From Streptomyces mayonensis (lineage in GTDB: Bacteria > Actinomycetota > Actinomycetes > Streptomycetales > Streptomycetaceae), in NCBI RefSeq assembly GCF_018982965.1, contig NZ_JACBYP010000003.1:1-64000 (forward strand): a DNA stretch of 64,000 nucleotides, read 5' to 3'. This document shows, piece after piece, positions 26,546 through 34,644 of this stretch (its first letter is position 1; each line of letters begins with the position of its first letter). Position numbers and translations under genes: made by a program. The notes under the pieces were generated by a model that saw nothing but the letters and a program-made list of their open reading frames with translations, ran no database searches and was not told where the DNA came from.

Positions 26546-29134
26546 GTGAGCACAGGTCTGACGCTTGTCTGCCCAGTACGAGGACGGCTGAAAGCCAAAG
26601 CGCGCAGTAAGGACGGCCTGACGCCTTCCGAGGAACGTTATCGGGTTGAGGCTCTACGTCATATTGTTGACCTCGGCTATCCTGTAGCGAACATCCGCGT
26701 TGAGCCGACCATTAAGAAGTTTGGCAACTCGGGTCGTAACAGTTTTCGGGCTGACTTTGCCGTCCTTGATGTGCCTGTATCTTCCATCAAAACCGATGAC
26801 GTCGCAGCTCTTCTGAGTCACGCAGTAATCCTGGGCGAGGTTAAGCGGGATAATGCCAGCTTCACATCGGCCGTCAGCTACCAAGTGAAGCCGATGTTGG
26901 ACTTCGCCGGACGGGATGATTGCGTCGCACTGTATTGGGATGATGTTGAGCAGCGAGTATTTTGGATAGAGCGGAAGGATGGCTCAAAGCAATACAAGGA
27001 AGGCCCTTTGTCGGACCTTCCGGGCTACGGCAAGAAGCCGAAAAATAGAAGCCTTACTTTCAACACAATCGACCCAAGTAAGCCCCTCATTCAAGTTTTT
27101 GAGCGCATAGAGGACATCCTTCACTCGTCCTCCGTGGGGCCGAGCAAGCGATTCAATGTGATGCTGCAGTTGCTACTCATCAAGCTTTACGATGAACAGC
27201 AGCATCAAAATACTCCTGACGCCGCGCTGACCATTCAGGACTTCGCTGCTGCCGGCGTGAGTGCCTCCGTTGCTCTGGGAATCACCAACGGCGTACTAGG
27301 CAAGTCTGTTGATTACTACCAGCGCTTCCTTCCCGAGAAGGTTGATGACAAGCTCCCCATCAGCGGAGACCTGCTGCTTGAAGTACTTCGTGTACTAGCT
27401 CCCGTGCGCATCGTCTCAATGAGTCGTGCGCTCATCCAAGAGTTTTACATGTACTTCGCAAAGCACATCTACAAGTGGGACTTGGCGCAGTATTTCACCC
27501 CAGTAGCGCTCACTGAATTCATCGTAGACATCCTCAACCCTCAGTTCGGGGAACACGTCAAGGACCCGGCTTGCGGCAGCGCTGACTTCCTCACAGCCGC
27601 TTTCAGACGCGGGCAACACTGGCCTGACTACGCAAGCAGCATCTGGGGATCTGACGTTTCGCCAGAAGCCGTCCAAGTCGCAGTGCTAAACATGATCCTA
27701 AACGGTGATGGAAAGACCAACATTCAGCAGGAAGACTCGCTGCAGAAAATCAACTCCAACGAGAACTCTGCCGATGTTGTCGTCTGCAATCCGCCATTTG
27801 GAACGCGGATCGTGGAAACCAAGGCGAACACTCTAGAAAACTTCGACCTTGGGCGAGAGTGGGTTGCCAATTCGCGAGGAATTTTGAACCCCTCCAAGCA
27901 GATGCTGGCACAGCAAGAAAGTGGAATTCTGTTCGCTGAGGCCTGTGTAAAGCTAATGCGACCTGGAGGCCGCATGGCCTTGGTCGTTCCCAATGGTTAT
28001 CTTGGAAACCGGTCTGCGCGATACACGATTCTGCGAGAATTCCTGCTGCGCCACTGTTACCTCAGCGCCATTGTCGCCCTGCCGCGCTTCACATTCAAGG
28101 GATCCGGGGCGGACGTCTCAGCAAGCGTGCTCTTCTGTGAGAAGCGGGTCACGCCGCTAACTGATGCGAAGCTTTCGGAGGAATATGATTTTTGTGTTGA
28201 GGTCGTCGACCGTGTGGGGTGGGTGACTGGCGACAAGCGCGGTAAGCCTACGTACTTGCGTGACGAGGAAGACGGAACTCTTGTCCTCGACGAGTACGGA
28301 AACCCCATCTTGGACAGTGATTTCGCGGATCGCCTGCTTAAGATCCGAAATAGCAGCGCCGGCCAGGAATTTCCTTGGCTTGTGCGTGGACACGAACCAG
28401 ACCCGGCCGATACTGACTACGGGTGGTCGGTGTCAATTTCGTCAGTTGTAAATGACCCACACCTGACGTTGGACCCGAAGCGCCTCTGCCGCAAATTCGT
28501 AGAGCTGCAAGACCAAATCAAAGAAGACGAGTACTTCAGGATTGGCGATATCGTTGATGTGATTCCTGAGAAGACCGACTCCTCCGGGCAATCGATTCGC
28601 TTCTCGCCTGCCGCGATTTATAGGCACGTTGAGATTCAAGATGTCGAGGTCGGAACGTATCGATCAAACGCTAAGAGAGGCTGGGAGCTTCCTCAGCGGG
28701 CCCGCCACTTGGCCAAACCTGGAGACGTTTTCGTCGGCGGGATCCGTAACAGTGTCCGCAAGTGGTTCTTGGCTGGTGAGGAATGCGCGAATGTCGTTGT
28801 CACCAATGGAATGCATCGCCTCCATCTGAAGGATGGTTGCGAGGAATATTTGGTGGACCTCGTGGCTGGCCTGTGTTCGGAGGCCTACCGTGTCCAAATG
28901 CGTGCACTAGCCCGGGGCGCTGACGGGTTGGCAGAGATCGCTGTTGAAGATTTGAAAGATGTGGTTCTTCCCAGGATCACGGATCCGGATATTCGCTCTG
29001 ACGTCGAGCCATTCGTTCAGCGTCTTGTTGTCGGAGCATCAAGCCTCGAAGAAAAGGTCGAGTCTTTGATGGCTGATGGCGCGTTGAGGTATCCCAACCC
29101 TCCAACTCGTCCAGATCACACTTCACTCGTATAA
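26546..29134 (+). CDS. Single-chain restriction-methylation enzyme (nuclease + N6-adenine methylase + specificity region)
   Basis: An 862-aa protein. Residues about 25-150 form an HsdR-N-like PD-(D/E)xK nuclease with D70 (FRADFAVLD) and E98-x-K100 (LGEVKRDN). Residues about 280-620 are an HsdM-type N6-adenine methylase: QYFTP at 316-320, DPACGSADFL at 340-349 (SAM-binding motif I) and NPPF at 415-418 (catalytic motif IV). The C-terminal about 200 residues look like a target-recognition domain. The start is GTG 26546 behind AGAGGT. GC content and codon use are visibly lower than in all neighbours, implying transfer. No separate HsdS or HsdR gene is nearby, so it fits a type IIG-like solo enzyme. 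Confidence 0.85.
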   Translation: MSTGLTLVCPVRGRLKAKARSKDGLTPSEERYRVEALRHIVDLGYPVANIRVEPTIKKFGNSGRNSFRADFAVLDVPVSSIKTDDVAALLSHAVILGEVKRDNASFTSAVSYQVKPMLDFAGRDDCVALYWDDVEQRVFWIERKDGSKQYKEGPLSDLPGYGKKPKNRSLTFNTIDPSKPLIQVFERIEDILHSSSVGPSKRFNVMLQLLLIKLYDEQQHQNTPDAALTIQDFAAAGVSASVALGITNGVLGKSVDYYQRFLPEKVDDKLPISGDLLLEVLRVLAPVRIVSMSRALIQEFYMYFAKHIYKWDLAQYFTPVALTEFIVDILNPQFGEHVKDPACGSADFLTAAFRRGQHWPDYASSIWGSDVSPEAVQVAVLNMILNGDGKTNIQQEDSLQKINSNENSADVVVCNPPFGTRIVETKANTLENFDLGREWVANSRGILNPSKQMLAQQESGILFAEACVKLMRPGGRMALVVPNGYLGNRSARYTILREFLLRHCYLSAIVALPRFTFKGSGADVSASVLFCEKRVTPLTDAKLSEEYDFCVEVVDRVGWVTGDKRGKPTYLRDEEDGTLVLDEYGNPILDSDFADRLLKIRNSSAGQEFPWLVRGHEPDPADTDYGWSVSISSVVNDPHLTLDPKRLCRKFVELQDQIKEDEYFRIGDIVDVIPEKTDSSGQSIRFSPAAIYRHVEIQDVEVGTYRSNAKRGWELPQRARHLAKPGDVFVGGIRNSVRKWFLAGEECANVVVTNGMHRLHLKDGCEEYLVDLVAGLCSEAYRVQMRALARGADGLAEIAVEDLKDVVLPRITDPDIRSDVEPFVQRLVVGASSLEEKVESLMADGALRYPNPPTRPDHTSLV

Positions 29135-29790
29135 AGCTGCTGGAGCACAGGCAGTCCGACGCGACACAAAGGTCGGTGGAGCGGCTTTGGGCTGGAGCTG
29201 CTTTGGGGCGAGTGATCTTGGCCCCGTAAGCTGATGGCGAGTCGGGCAGTCTGTGGACCTGCCCGTTAAAGCACGACGTTGGGGCCAAGATCTTAGAGGC
29301 TCGCCCCGCAGTGGCTGCCTAAAGCCGTGGAGCCGACCGCCCCAGCTACAGAGGGTTTCTCCCCATTTCATGCCCGCAGCCGCCGAGCGCGCCGCCGGGC
29401 GCGGCCAGCCGGGGCGAAGACAGGAGGCGGGCCGCGCCGTAGAGGCGGCGCGCGCCCGCGCCGTGCGCGGGCCTTGATGAAGTAGGGAAAGTCTTACCCC
29501 GCTGGGACTCGACAGGGATGTCTTGTCTCGGTTGATGCTTGACGCTGTGGCGTCACCTGATGCTTGACACCGCTTGCCTCGGCTTGGCTGTGCGCGACGT
29601 CTCGGCCCGTAACGTGAAAGCCAACAAGCCTCACAAGGTTTCCGGTGTTGTCCAGGCCCATCGACACCATGCGAGACCTGAATGTCAGGCATCAATTGGG
29701 ATGCGACAGGGCCGCCTTGAGCTCGCCCCCGCTGCCTCGGACCGTCCCGGACGAGGTGGCTCCGTACCTGCGCGACATCACCTCATGACC
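29135..29790. other. 650-bp region with no convincing gene
   Basis: Composition returns to high GC. Several direct repeats of gatgcttgac type lie near 29530-29570. Open frames on both strands lack start signals and family features. The region probably holds remnants of the island's earlier cargo. Confidence 0.4.
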
Positions 29791-29824
29791 GCGGCCCCGC
29801 TCTCCTTCGGGAGGGCGGGGCCGC
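29791..29824. terminator. Hairpin downstream of XRE regulator
   Basis: A 15-bp stem (GCGGCCCCGCTCTCC, one G-T type mismatch) with a TTCG loop, 17 bp beyond the stop of the minus-strand regulator gene. It is a likely terminator for that gene. Confidence 0.75.
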
Positions 29825-29841
29825 TTTCGTGCGTTCGGGGG

Positions 29842-30606
29842 CTACTCGGGAGGCCGGTTGTACGAGTCGAGCGTGGCCTTCGCTGTCGACGTGTCCAGGA
29901 GCCGCAACTCCCACGGCCCCGTGTTCACGTCGAACTCCTTCCCGAACCCCACCCACTTGCCGGCCATCCGACGGCCGGTCGGCTCGGCCAGCATCTGGAT
30001 CGCGCCGAAGTACCGGGCGCCCCGGTAGTAGCCCTCGGCTGCGGTCTGCTCGGTCCACGTGCCGGTGATGGTGCTTCCCTCCACCTGCAAGTCGAGCGTG
30101 AGCGGGCTGTCCGGGTTGAGGCTGGCGCCGGGCAGGCTCCGGCCGGTGAGCCGATTGCCATGTTGGAGGAGAACAACGTGGTGCTTGCCGGCGAAGACGG
30201 CGTTGTCCCGCCCGCTGGAGACGTACTCGTAGGTGGACAGCCACACCCCTGAGTAATTCCCGCGCGCCGCCGCTTGCGGTGCCGGCGCCCCGTTCCCGGC
30301 GGGCACGCCGACGGGCGAGTCCCGGAGGTCGTGTCCGCCCTGGCCGTCCTCGGAGATCCGGGCGAGCGTCGCGGGCGGGAAGCCCAGCGACTCTATCGGC
30401 AGGCCGGTGACCGCCTCCAGCGCACGTGCGTACACGGGGCGGGGGGCTGCAGTGGTGCCGGACTCCCAGCGTTGCACGAGCCGCTTGGAGGCGTCGTTGG
30501 GTTGTCCGGCTCGCTGCCCGGCGTCGCGGATGGCGCGGGCAAGTTCGTCTTGGGACATGAGCAGGCCCATTCGGACCGCTCGGAGGGTTCCGTTCGGAGT
30601 GGCCAT
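29842..30606 (-). CDS. XRE-type transcriptional regulator with C-terminal sensor-like domain
   Basis: A 254-aa protein. Residues 1-75 are a helix-turn-helix (LRAVRMGLLMSQDELARAIR ... RLVQRWESG), and residues about 115-250 are a beta-rich domain of unknown fold (GVWLSTYEYVSSGRDNAVFA, GRSLPGASLNPDSPLTLDLQ, TWTEQTAAEGYYRG). ATG 30606 gives the normal MATPNGTLRAVRMG start. It is divergent from a small-protein gene cluster within the island and may regulate it. The fold of the sensor part resembles lipocalin-like barrels only loosely. Confidence 0.85.
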   Translation of the reverse strand: MATPNGTLRAVRMGLLMSQDELARAIRDAGQRAGQPNDASKRLVQRWESGTTAAPRPVYARALEAVTGLPIESLGFPPATLARISEDGQGGHDLRDSPVGVPAGNGAPAPQAAARGNYSGVWLSTYEYVSSGRDNAVFAGKHHVVLLQHGNRLTGRSLPGASLNPDSPLTLDLQVEGSTITGTWTEQTAAEGYYRGARYFGAIQMLAEPTGRRMAGKWVGFGKEFDVNTGPWELRLLDTSTAKATLDSYNRPPE

Positions 30607-30789
30607 GTGATCGACGGTAGCTCCACCACGGATGGAATGACACCGAAATGACGCCCGGTGTGTCGTCGTAGCGACGCCTCGTCCGTCGTCGCGTTCGCAG
30701 AGTAACGGCGCGAACGTGATCCGTGACACAACACCCAGGCGGCCGCGTGAACGGCCCCAGGGCGTGGACGACACCCAAGGAGTGCCGAC

Positions 30790-31137
30790 GTGCCGAACGC
30801 TTCTGTGCCGGTGGATCCGAAGAGGATGCGGGAAACAGCCACCCTGCTCCTCGCACCCGACGCCAGAGAGCCCGCCCCGGACGAGCTGGACAGCCTGCTC
30901 CTGGCGCTGCGCGGAATGATCGAGAACGCCGTTCCCGAGATCGAGGCGGTTGCTGCGCGCCTGCCGGAAGACGACGTGCCCCGGGCCTGCGCGCTGGCGT
31001 GCATCGGCGAGGCCAGGATGCGGCTACGCCTGACCCCCGGGGAAGCGTTCGACCAGCGCCACATCGTCGCGCAGAAGCTCGCCCTCACGGTCCGGTCCTT
31101 GGCCGACCACTACTGGGCTCTGGGCCGCGCGTCGTAA
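30790..31137 (+). CDS. DUF6415-like small protein
   Basis: A 115-aa soluble helical protein with the pattern LDSLLLALRGMIENAVPEIE and a C-terminal LALTVRSLADHYWAL, as in the DUF6415 group that is common in Streptomyces and often next to XRE regulators. GTG 30790 follows AAGGAG by 7 nt. Function unknown. It is probably co-regulated with the following small genes. Confidence 0.7.
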   Translation: MPNASVPVDPKRMRETATLLLAPDAREPAPDELDSLLLALRGMIENAVPEIEAVAARLPEDDVPRACALACIGEARMRLRLTPGEAFDQRHIVAQKLALTVRSLADHYWALGRAS

Positions 31138-31266
31138 GGCTCGCAGATCCCCACCCGGGCCGGGCAGACCTGGCAAGGAACCCCGGCCCGGGCGGGCCAA
31201 TCCCCAGCGGAACAACCGAAGGAGACGCCGTGACCCTACCTCCGGGCCCCCATCCCGCCGCCCGCT

Positions 31267-31836
31267 GTGGCGCTGCCCGCGCTCGCCCGCATGCTCATCA
31301 CCGACGTACGGTTCGCCGGCGTTCGCGGCACCGTCATGGACGCCAACCCTGGTATGGCCGAGAAAGTGGCCGGCCGCATCGTCGACGAGGGACTAAAGTT
31401 CGTCGCCGCCTGCGCGACCAACCCCGGCGCCTGTCTGGCCCCGTCGCGGATCGTCGACGAGGGCTGGCATGCCTTGATCCTGCACACCGCCATGTACGCC
31501 GAGCTGTGCGAGCAGCTCGGCGGCCGGTTCGTGCACCACTACCCGGGCTACGACCCCACCCACTACGATCCGCCGATCCTGGACCGGACCCGCGAAGCCA
31601 TCGCGGCACTCGGTTGGGAGGCGGACCCGGAGCTGTGGGGGCCGCCGTCGGACGAGACGCTCGTCTCCGTGGCCGCGAAGTGCCAGCACGCGCCCCGAGT
31701 GCACGATTCGGCCCATGCCGCAGCCGGAGCCACCCGTAGCCTGATGGCCGGAGGTGCTCATGAACGAGTGGATCGACCCGCGGTACGCGGAACTGGTGGC
31801 CGAGTGGGAGCGCTCGCAGCGCCCAGTGGCGCGTGA
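31267..31836 (+). CDS. Glycine-rich-domain-like hypothetical protein, both ends uncertain
   Basis: The conserved-looking core is VDEGWHALILHTAMYAELCE plus GGRFVHHYPGYDP, with paired His residues that could bind a metal. A GTG with a good GGAGA at 31230 is in a different phase, so a base insertion between 31232 and 31267 is likely; within the frame the GTG at 31267 has no ribosome-binding site. The frame runs 77 bp into a well-started small gene at 31760, so the true C-terminus is probably shorter. Function unknown. Confidence 0.5.
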   Translation: MALPALARMLITDVRFAGVRGTVMDANPGMAEKVAGRIVDEGLKFVAACATNPGACLAPSRIVDEGWHALILHTAMYAELCEQLGGRFVHHYPGYDPTHYDPPILDRTREAIAALGWEADPELWGPPSDETLVSVAAKCQHAPRVHDSAHAAAGATRSLMAGGAHERVDRPAVRGTGGRVGALAAPSGA

Positions 31837-31894
31837 CCCGCAGGAAGAGCGGCCGGTGCGGGGGTTCGTGGTCCCGCCGATCCGCGGCCGGTAG
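31760..31894 (+). CDS. Small acidic/basic protein, 44 aa
   Basis: ATG 31760 has an excellent GGAGG 5 nt upstream. The product reads MNEWIDPRYAELVAEWERSQ ... GFVVPPIRGR. Small proteins with this shape recur in Streptomyces gene islands beside XRE regulators, but the function is unknown. It overlaps the end of the preceding frame, which argues that the latter is mis-ended. Confidence 0.6.
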   Translation: MNEWIDPRYAELVAEWERSQRPVARDPQEERPVRGFVVPPIRGR

Positions 31895-31914
31895 GCAGAC
31901 CCGCGGCCCGTCTC

Positions 31915-32015
31915 CGTCATCCCGGTCGGAGGCGGTCCGCTTCACGAGGTCCTCCGGCTCTGCGCCCACGGCGCCAGCGATCCGGCTCACGGTGTCCAAG
32001 GCCGGCGAGGAGCGA
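31915..32015 (-). pseudogene. XRE helix-turn-helix fragment
   Basis: On the minus strand one frame gives SPALDTVSRIAGAVGAEPED followed by LVKR. This is the last two helices of an XRE domain as seen in WSxxENGxRxPSLxTLxRIA proteins. The first half of the domain and the rest of the protein are missing. The short length makes chance similarity possible. Confidence 0.35.
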
Positions 32016-32023
32016 CAGTTGAG

Positions 32024-32557
32024 ATGAGTGCCGACCTGCCCTTCTTCCGGTATCACCCGGACCCCCTGGCCAGCGGGTCCATCCGCGCGTCCGCCGAGTC
32101 GTGCGCCTGCTGCGGCCGCAGCACGGGCTGGATCTACACGGCAACCTTCTACTCCGCCCACGAGGTGAGCGGACGCTTCTGCCCCTGGTGCATCGCGGAC
32201 GGGAGCGCGGCTGATCGCTTCGCGGGTGAATTCACCGACTCCTACGGGCTCGGCGGCGTGAGCGACGACGTGTTGCACGAGGTCACCCGCCGCACACCTG
32301 GGTTCCACGCTTGGCAGGACCCGCACTGGCTCGTCCACTGCCACGACGCTGGTGCCTTCGTGGGCGAAGTCGGGTACACCGAGTTGGCGGAGCATCCCGA
32401 AGCCCTCGACCAGCTGCGGGCCGACCTGCGTAGGGATGGCTGCCATGACGAAAGGCAGGTCGAGCGCCTCTTGACCCGGCTCGGCCACGGGATGACCGCC
32501 ATGCTCTTCCGGTGCACCGTCTGTGGCACCCACCTCGCCTACGCCGACGCATCCTGA
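32024..32557 (+). CDS. CbrC/UPF0167-family protein
   Basis: A 177-aa protein: N-terminal LPFFRYHPDPLASGSI, a Cys4-type zinc site (CACCGRSTGWIYTATFYS, then FCPWCIADGSAADRF) and a C-terminal CTVCGTHLAYADAS. This matches the CbrC family, linked in E. coli to colicin E2 tolerance. GTG/ATG choice: the frame starts at 32024 (ATGAGTGCC), where no strong ribosome-binding site is seen. It is the last gene before the tRNA. Confidence 0.8.
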   Translation: MSADLPFFRYHPDPLASGSIRASAESCACCGRSTGWIYTATFYSAHEVSGRFCPWCIADGSAADRFAGEFTDSYGLGGVSDDVLHEVTRRTPGFHAWQDPHWLVHCHDAGAFVGEVGYTELAEHPEALDQLRADLRRDGCHDERQVERLLTRLGHGMTAMLFRCTVCGTHLAYADAS

Positions 32558-32640
32558 AGATCGGCTGCCGTCGCGCCTCCGCGACATCTGATGAGGACGC
32601 AGGCGACAGTGACCGCCCGCCTTGATGTCATGCGTGGATG

Positions 32641-32686
32641 TCATAAGGGGCTCACCTCCGAAAATCCGGAGGTGAGCCCCTTATGA
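32641..32686. terminator. 20-bp perfect hairpin after tRNA-Arg
   Basis: Perfect 20-bp arms (TCATAAGGGGCTCACCTCCG) around the loop AAAATC, 5 bp beyond the tRNA 3' end on the minus strand. It is the tRNA terminator, and may end the CbrC-like gene from the other side. Confidence 0.9.
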
Positions 32687-32690
32687 ACTG

Positions 32691-32733
32691 GTGCCCCCGG
32701 CAGGATTCGAACCTGCGACACCCGCTTTAGGAG
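32691..32733. repeat. Right attachment-site repeat inside tRNA-Arg
   Basis: 43 bp identical to 24729-24771. It includes the tRNA 3' end, T-arm, variable loop and the anticodon loop up to GGAG, ending within the anticodon stem-loop. Confidence 0.9.
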
Positions 32734-32764
32734 AGCGGTGCTCTATCCCCTGAGCTACGAAGGC
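32692..32764 (-). tRNA. tRNA-Arg (anticodon CCU)
   Basis: A complete 73-nt tRNA: acceptor stem GCCTTCG/CGGGGGC with two G-U pairs, D-arm, anticodon arm CCGCT-CTCCTAA-AGCGG with anticodon CCT (reads AGG), T-arm CAGG-TTCGAAT-CCTG and discriminator A. CCA is not encoded. It is the integration target of the island to its left. Confidence 0.95.
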
Positions 32765-32891
32765 GTGAGGCGCGGCCGCAGGGGCTGCGCATCGCTGTCA
32801 GTGTAGCGGGTGAGGTCTGCTCGCGGGCTGGGGCGTCGGGGCGGGCGGTCGCCGTTGTCGGTTCTGTGGGTGGTGGCGGGGGCGCGGGGCG

Positions 32892-33881
32892 TTACATGTG
32901 TGTGTCGAGGACGTACTTGCCGGTGGAGGCGCGTGTCTCCAGGAGTTCGTGGGCGTGTGCCACGTCCTTGAGGGCCAGTACGGTCGTGTCGACGCGTACC
33001 TCACCGGCGGCTACGTGTGCGAGGGCCTGCTCCAGGTGGGTGCGCAGCAGTTCGGGGGCTCGGGCGGCGACGCCGCCCAGGTTGTAGCCCGCAAGGGAAC
33101 TGTTCGTGTACCAAGGGTGGTTGCCCGGGTACGTGATGTCGCTGTCGGCCGCGTTGCCGAAGATCACGTGCCGGCCGAAGGCGGCCAGCAGTCCGGTCAC
33201 CTCGGAGCGGTACGAGCCGCCGACCGAGTCCAGGACGAGGTCGGCGCCCCGGCCCGAGGTGCGCTCGGCGACCTCGTCGGCCAGCTGCTCGTAGGAGACG
33301 ACGCTGTCGTACCCGAAGGGGCGCGCGTACTGCGCCTTCCGGGGGGAGCTGGTCGCGCCGATCACCGTGCTCGCGCCGAGGACGCGCGCCAGCTGGGCCG
33401 CGGCGGTGCCGACACCGCCGGCGGCGGCGAGCACGACCACGGTCTCTCCGGGGGCCAGGTGGCCGGCCGAGGTGAGCACGCCGAGCGCCGTCGTCACGTT
33501 GCAGAGGGCCCCGGCGGCGGCCGCGCGGTCGATGCCGGCGAGGCGGCCGGTGAGCGGGACCGTGTGCGCGGCGGGGGCGGCCACCACGTCGGCGTTTCCG
33601 CCGCCGCCCAGGGTCAGCGCGGCCACCTCCTCGCCGACGGCGAAGCCGGTCACGTCCGCGCCGACGGAGCGGACGGTACCGACGGCCTCCAGGCCCGGGA
33701 AGTGCGGCAGGTCCACGGGGAACTGGCCGCGGCGGAACATCACTTCGGCGAAGTTGACGCCCGCGTGGCGCACGTCGACGGTGATCTCGCCGGCCTGCGG
33801 CTCGGGAGGCGTGAGTTCGGTGACGGCGAGGACCGAGGGGTCGCCGAAGGTGTCGAAGCGGACGGCGCGTGAGTGGCTCAT
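32892..33881 (-). CDS. NADPH:quinone oxidoreductase-like MDR protein
   Basis: A 329-aa medium-chain reductase without the catalytic zinc site: N-terminal barrel (RAVRFDTFGDPSVLAVTELT), HFPGLEAVGTV, and a Rossmann domain with LAAAGGVGTAAAQLARVLGA. It reduces quinones or conjugated enones with NADPH. ATG 33881 overlaps the stop of the upstream MBL gene by 4 nt, so the two are one operon. It could serve as a trans-acting enoyl or quinone reductase in the biosynthetic cluster, which is inference. Confidence 0.9.
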   Translation of the reverse strand: MSHSRAVRFDTFGDPSVLAVTELTPPEPQAGEITVDVRHAGVNFAEVMFRRGQFPVDLPHFPGLEAVGTVRSVGADVTGFAVGEEVAALTLGGGGNADVVAAPAAHTVPLTGRLAGIDRAAAAGALCNVTTALGVLTSAGHLAPGETVVVLAAAGGVGTAAAQLARVLGASTVIGATSSPRKAQYARPFGYDSVVSYEQLADEVAERTSGRGADLVLDSVGGSYRSEVTGLLAAFGRHVIFGNAADSDITYPGNHPWYTNSSLAGYNLGGVAARAPELLRTHLEQALAHVAAGEVRVDTTVLALKDVAHAHELLETRASTGKYVLDTHM

Positions 33882-34516
33882 CGGATGTCGATCTCTCCAA
33901 GTGTGGTGGCGGGCCCGTGCCCGGTGAGCAGGACGGTCTCCCCGGGGCAGCGCCGGACCACGTCCCGCACCGAGGCGTCGAGGCTCGAAGGGCTGGCGCC
34001 CGGGGCGTCCGCGCGGCCCCTGCCGGTGGCGAGCAGGGTGTCTCCCGTGGCGAGCAGCGGGCGGTCGTCGTCGAAGCGGAACATGCTGGATCCGCCGGTG
34101 TGGCCCGGGGTGTGCAGCACCGTGACCGTGCCGGACGCGAAGGTCAATTCGCCCCCTTGAGCCGGGAGTTCCCTGACGTCGTGGGGTTCCCGGTCGGGGT
34201 GTCCGGCCAGGAGCTCCCGGGGGAAGGTGTCCGGCAGTCCTTTGGCGGGGGCGCCGAACTGGTACCGGTCGTCCGGGTGGATCCACGCCGGGATGCCGTA
34301 CCGCCGGGCGAGCGGGACGGCGTCCCAGGTGTGGTCCATGTGTCCGTGGGTGATCAGTACCGCCTCCGGTTCGAGGCGGTGGTCGCGCACGGCCTGTTCC
34401 ACCGCGTCGGCGGCTTCGTGACCCGGGTCGACGATGAGGCAGGGCTGCCCCGGGCCCGGGGCCACGACATGAACGTTCGTCCCGAAGCGGCCGGTGGTGG
34501 CAGTCAGTGCGAGCAT
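33878..34516 (-). CDS. MBL-fold metallo-hydrolase
   Basis: A 212-aa metallo-beta-lactamase-fold hydrolase with the zinc motif T-H57-G-H59-M-D61-H62 and later histidines in LHTPGHTGGS and LLTGHGPAT. It is similar to glyoxalase II-type thioester hydrolases, so in this cluster it could act on an acyl thioester. ATG 34516 with GCAGGG upstream is chosen; GTG 34522 and TTG 34552 are possible. First gene of a two-gene operon, divergent from an MDR gene, with an operator-like site between. Confidence 0.88.
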   Translation of the reverse strand: MLALTATTGRFGTNVHVVAPGPGQPCLIVDPGHEAADAVEQAVRDHRLEPEAVLITHGHMDHTWDAVPLARRYGIPAWIHPDDRYQFGAPAKGLPDTFPRELLAGHPDREPHDVRELPAQGGELTFASGTVTVLHTPGHTGGSSMFRFDDDRPLLATGDTLLATGRGRADAPGASPSSLDASVRDVVRRCPGETVLLTGHGPATTLGEIDIR

Positions 34517-34563
34517 GTGCACACCCTGCCCAGCTCGACATTCATACGTCAAGTGTCACTGGT

Positions 34564-34581
34564 AAAACAGGACTCTGTCTT
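34564..34581. promoter_or_regulatory. Cluster operator-like site 1
   Basis: AAAACAGG-AC-TCTGTCTT lies between the divergent MBL and MDR genes in a locally AT-rich patch. It matches the cluster consensus AAGACAGA-NN-TCTGTCAT in the right half (7 of 8) and partly in the left half. Confidence 0.6.
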
Positions 34582-34644
34582 ATGGTCTAACCCGGATACG
34601 AGTGGCGCCGGTGAAACCGGCCCGTGCGAGGAGAGGTTGGGAAG

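Larger units (their letters stand above)
24729..32733. mobile_element. 8-kb genomic island in tRNA-Arg(CCU)
   Basis: It is bounded by the 43-bp direct repeats, with the intact tRNA restored at the right end. It carries hypothetical genes, a single-chain restriction-methylation enzyme of lower GC, an XRE regulator and several small Streptomyces-type proteins (DUF6415-like, CbrC-like). No integrase or replication gene is found between the repeats. The two integrase remnants lie just outside the left repeat, so the present island may be an immobilised or decayed element or one of two elements inserted in tandem. Confidence 0.8.
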
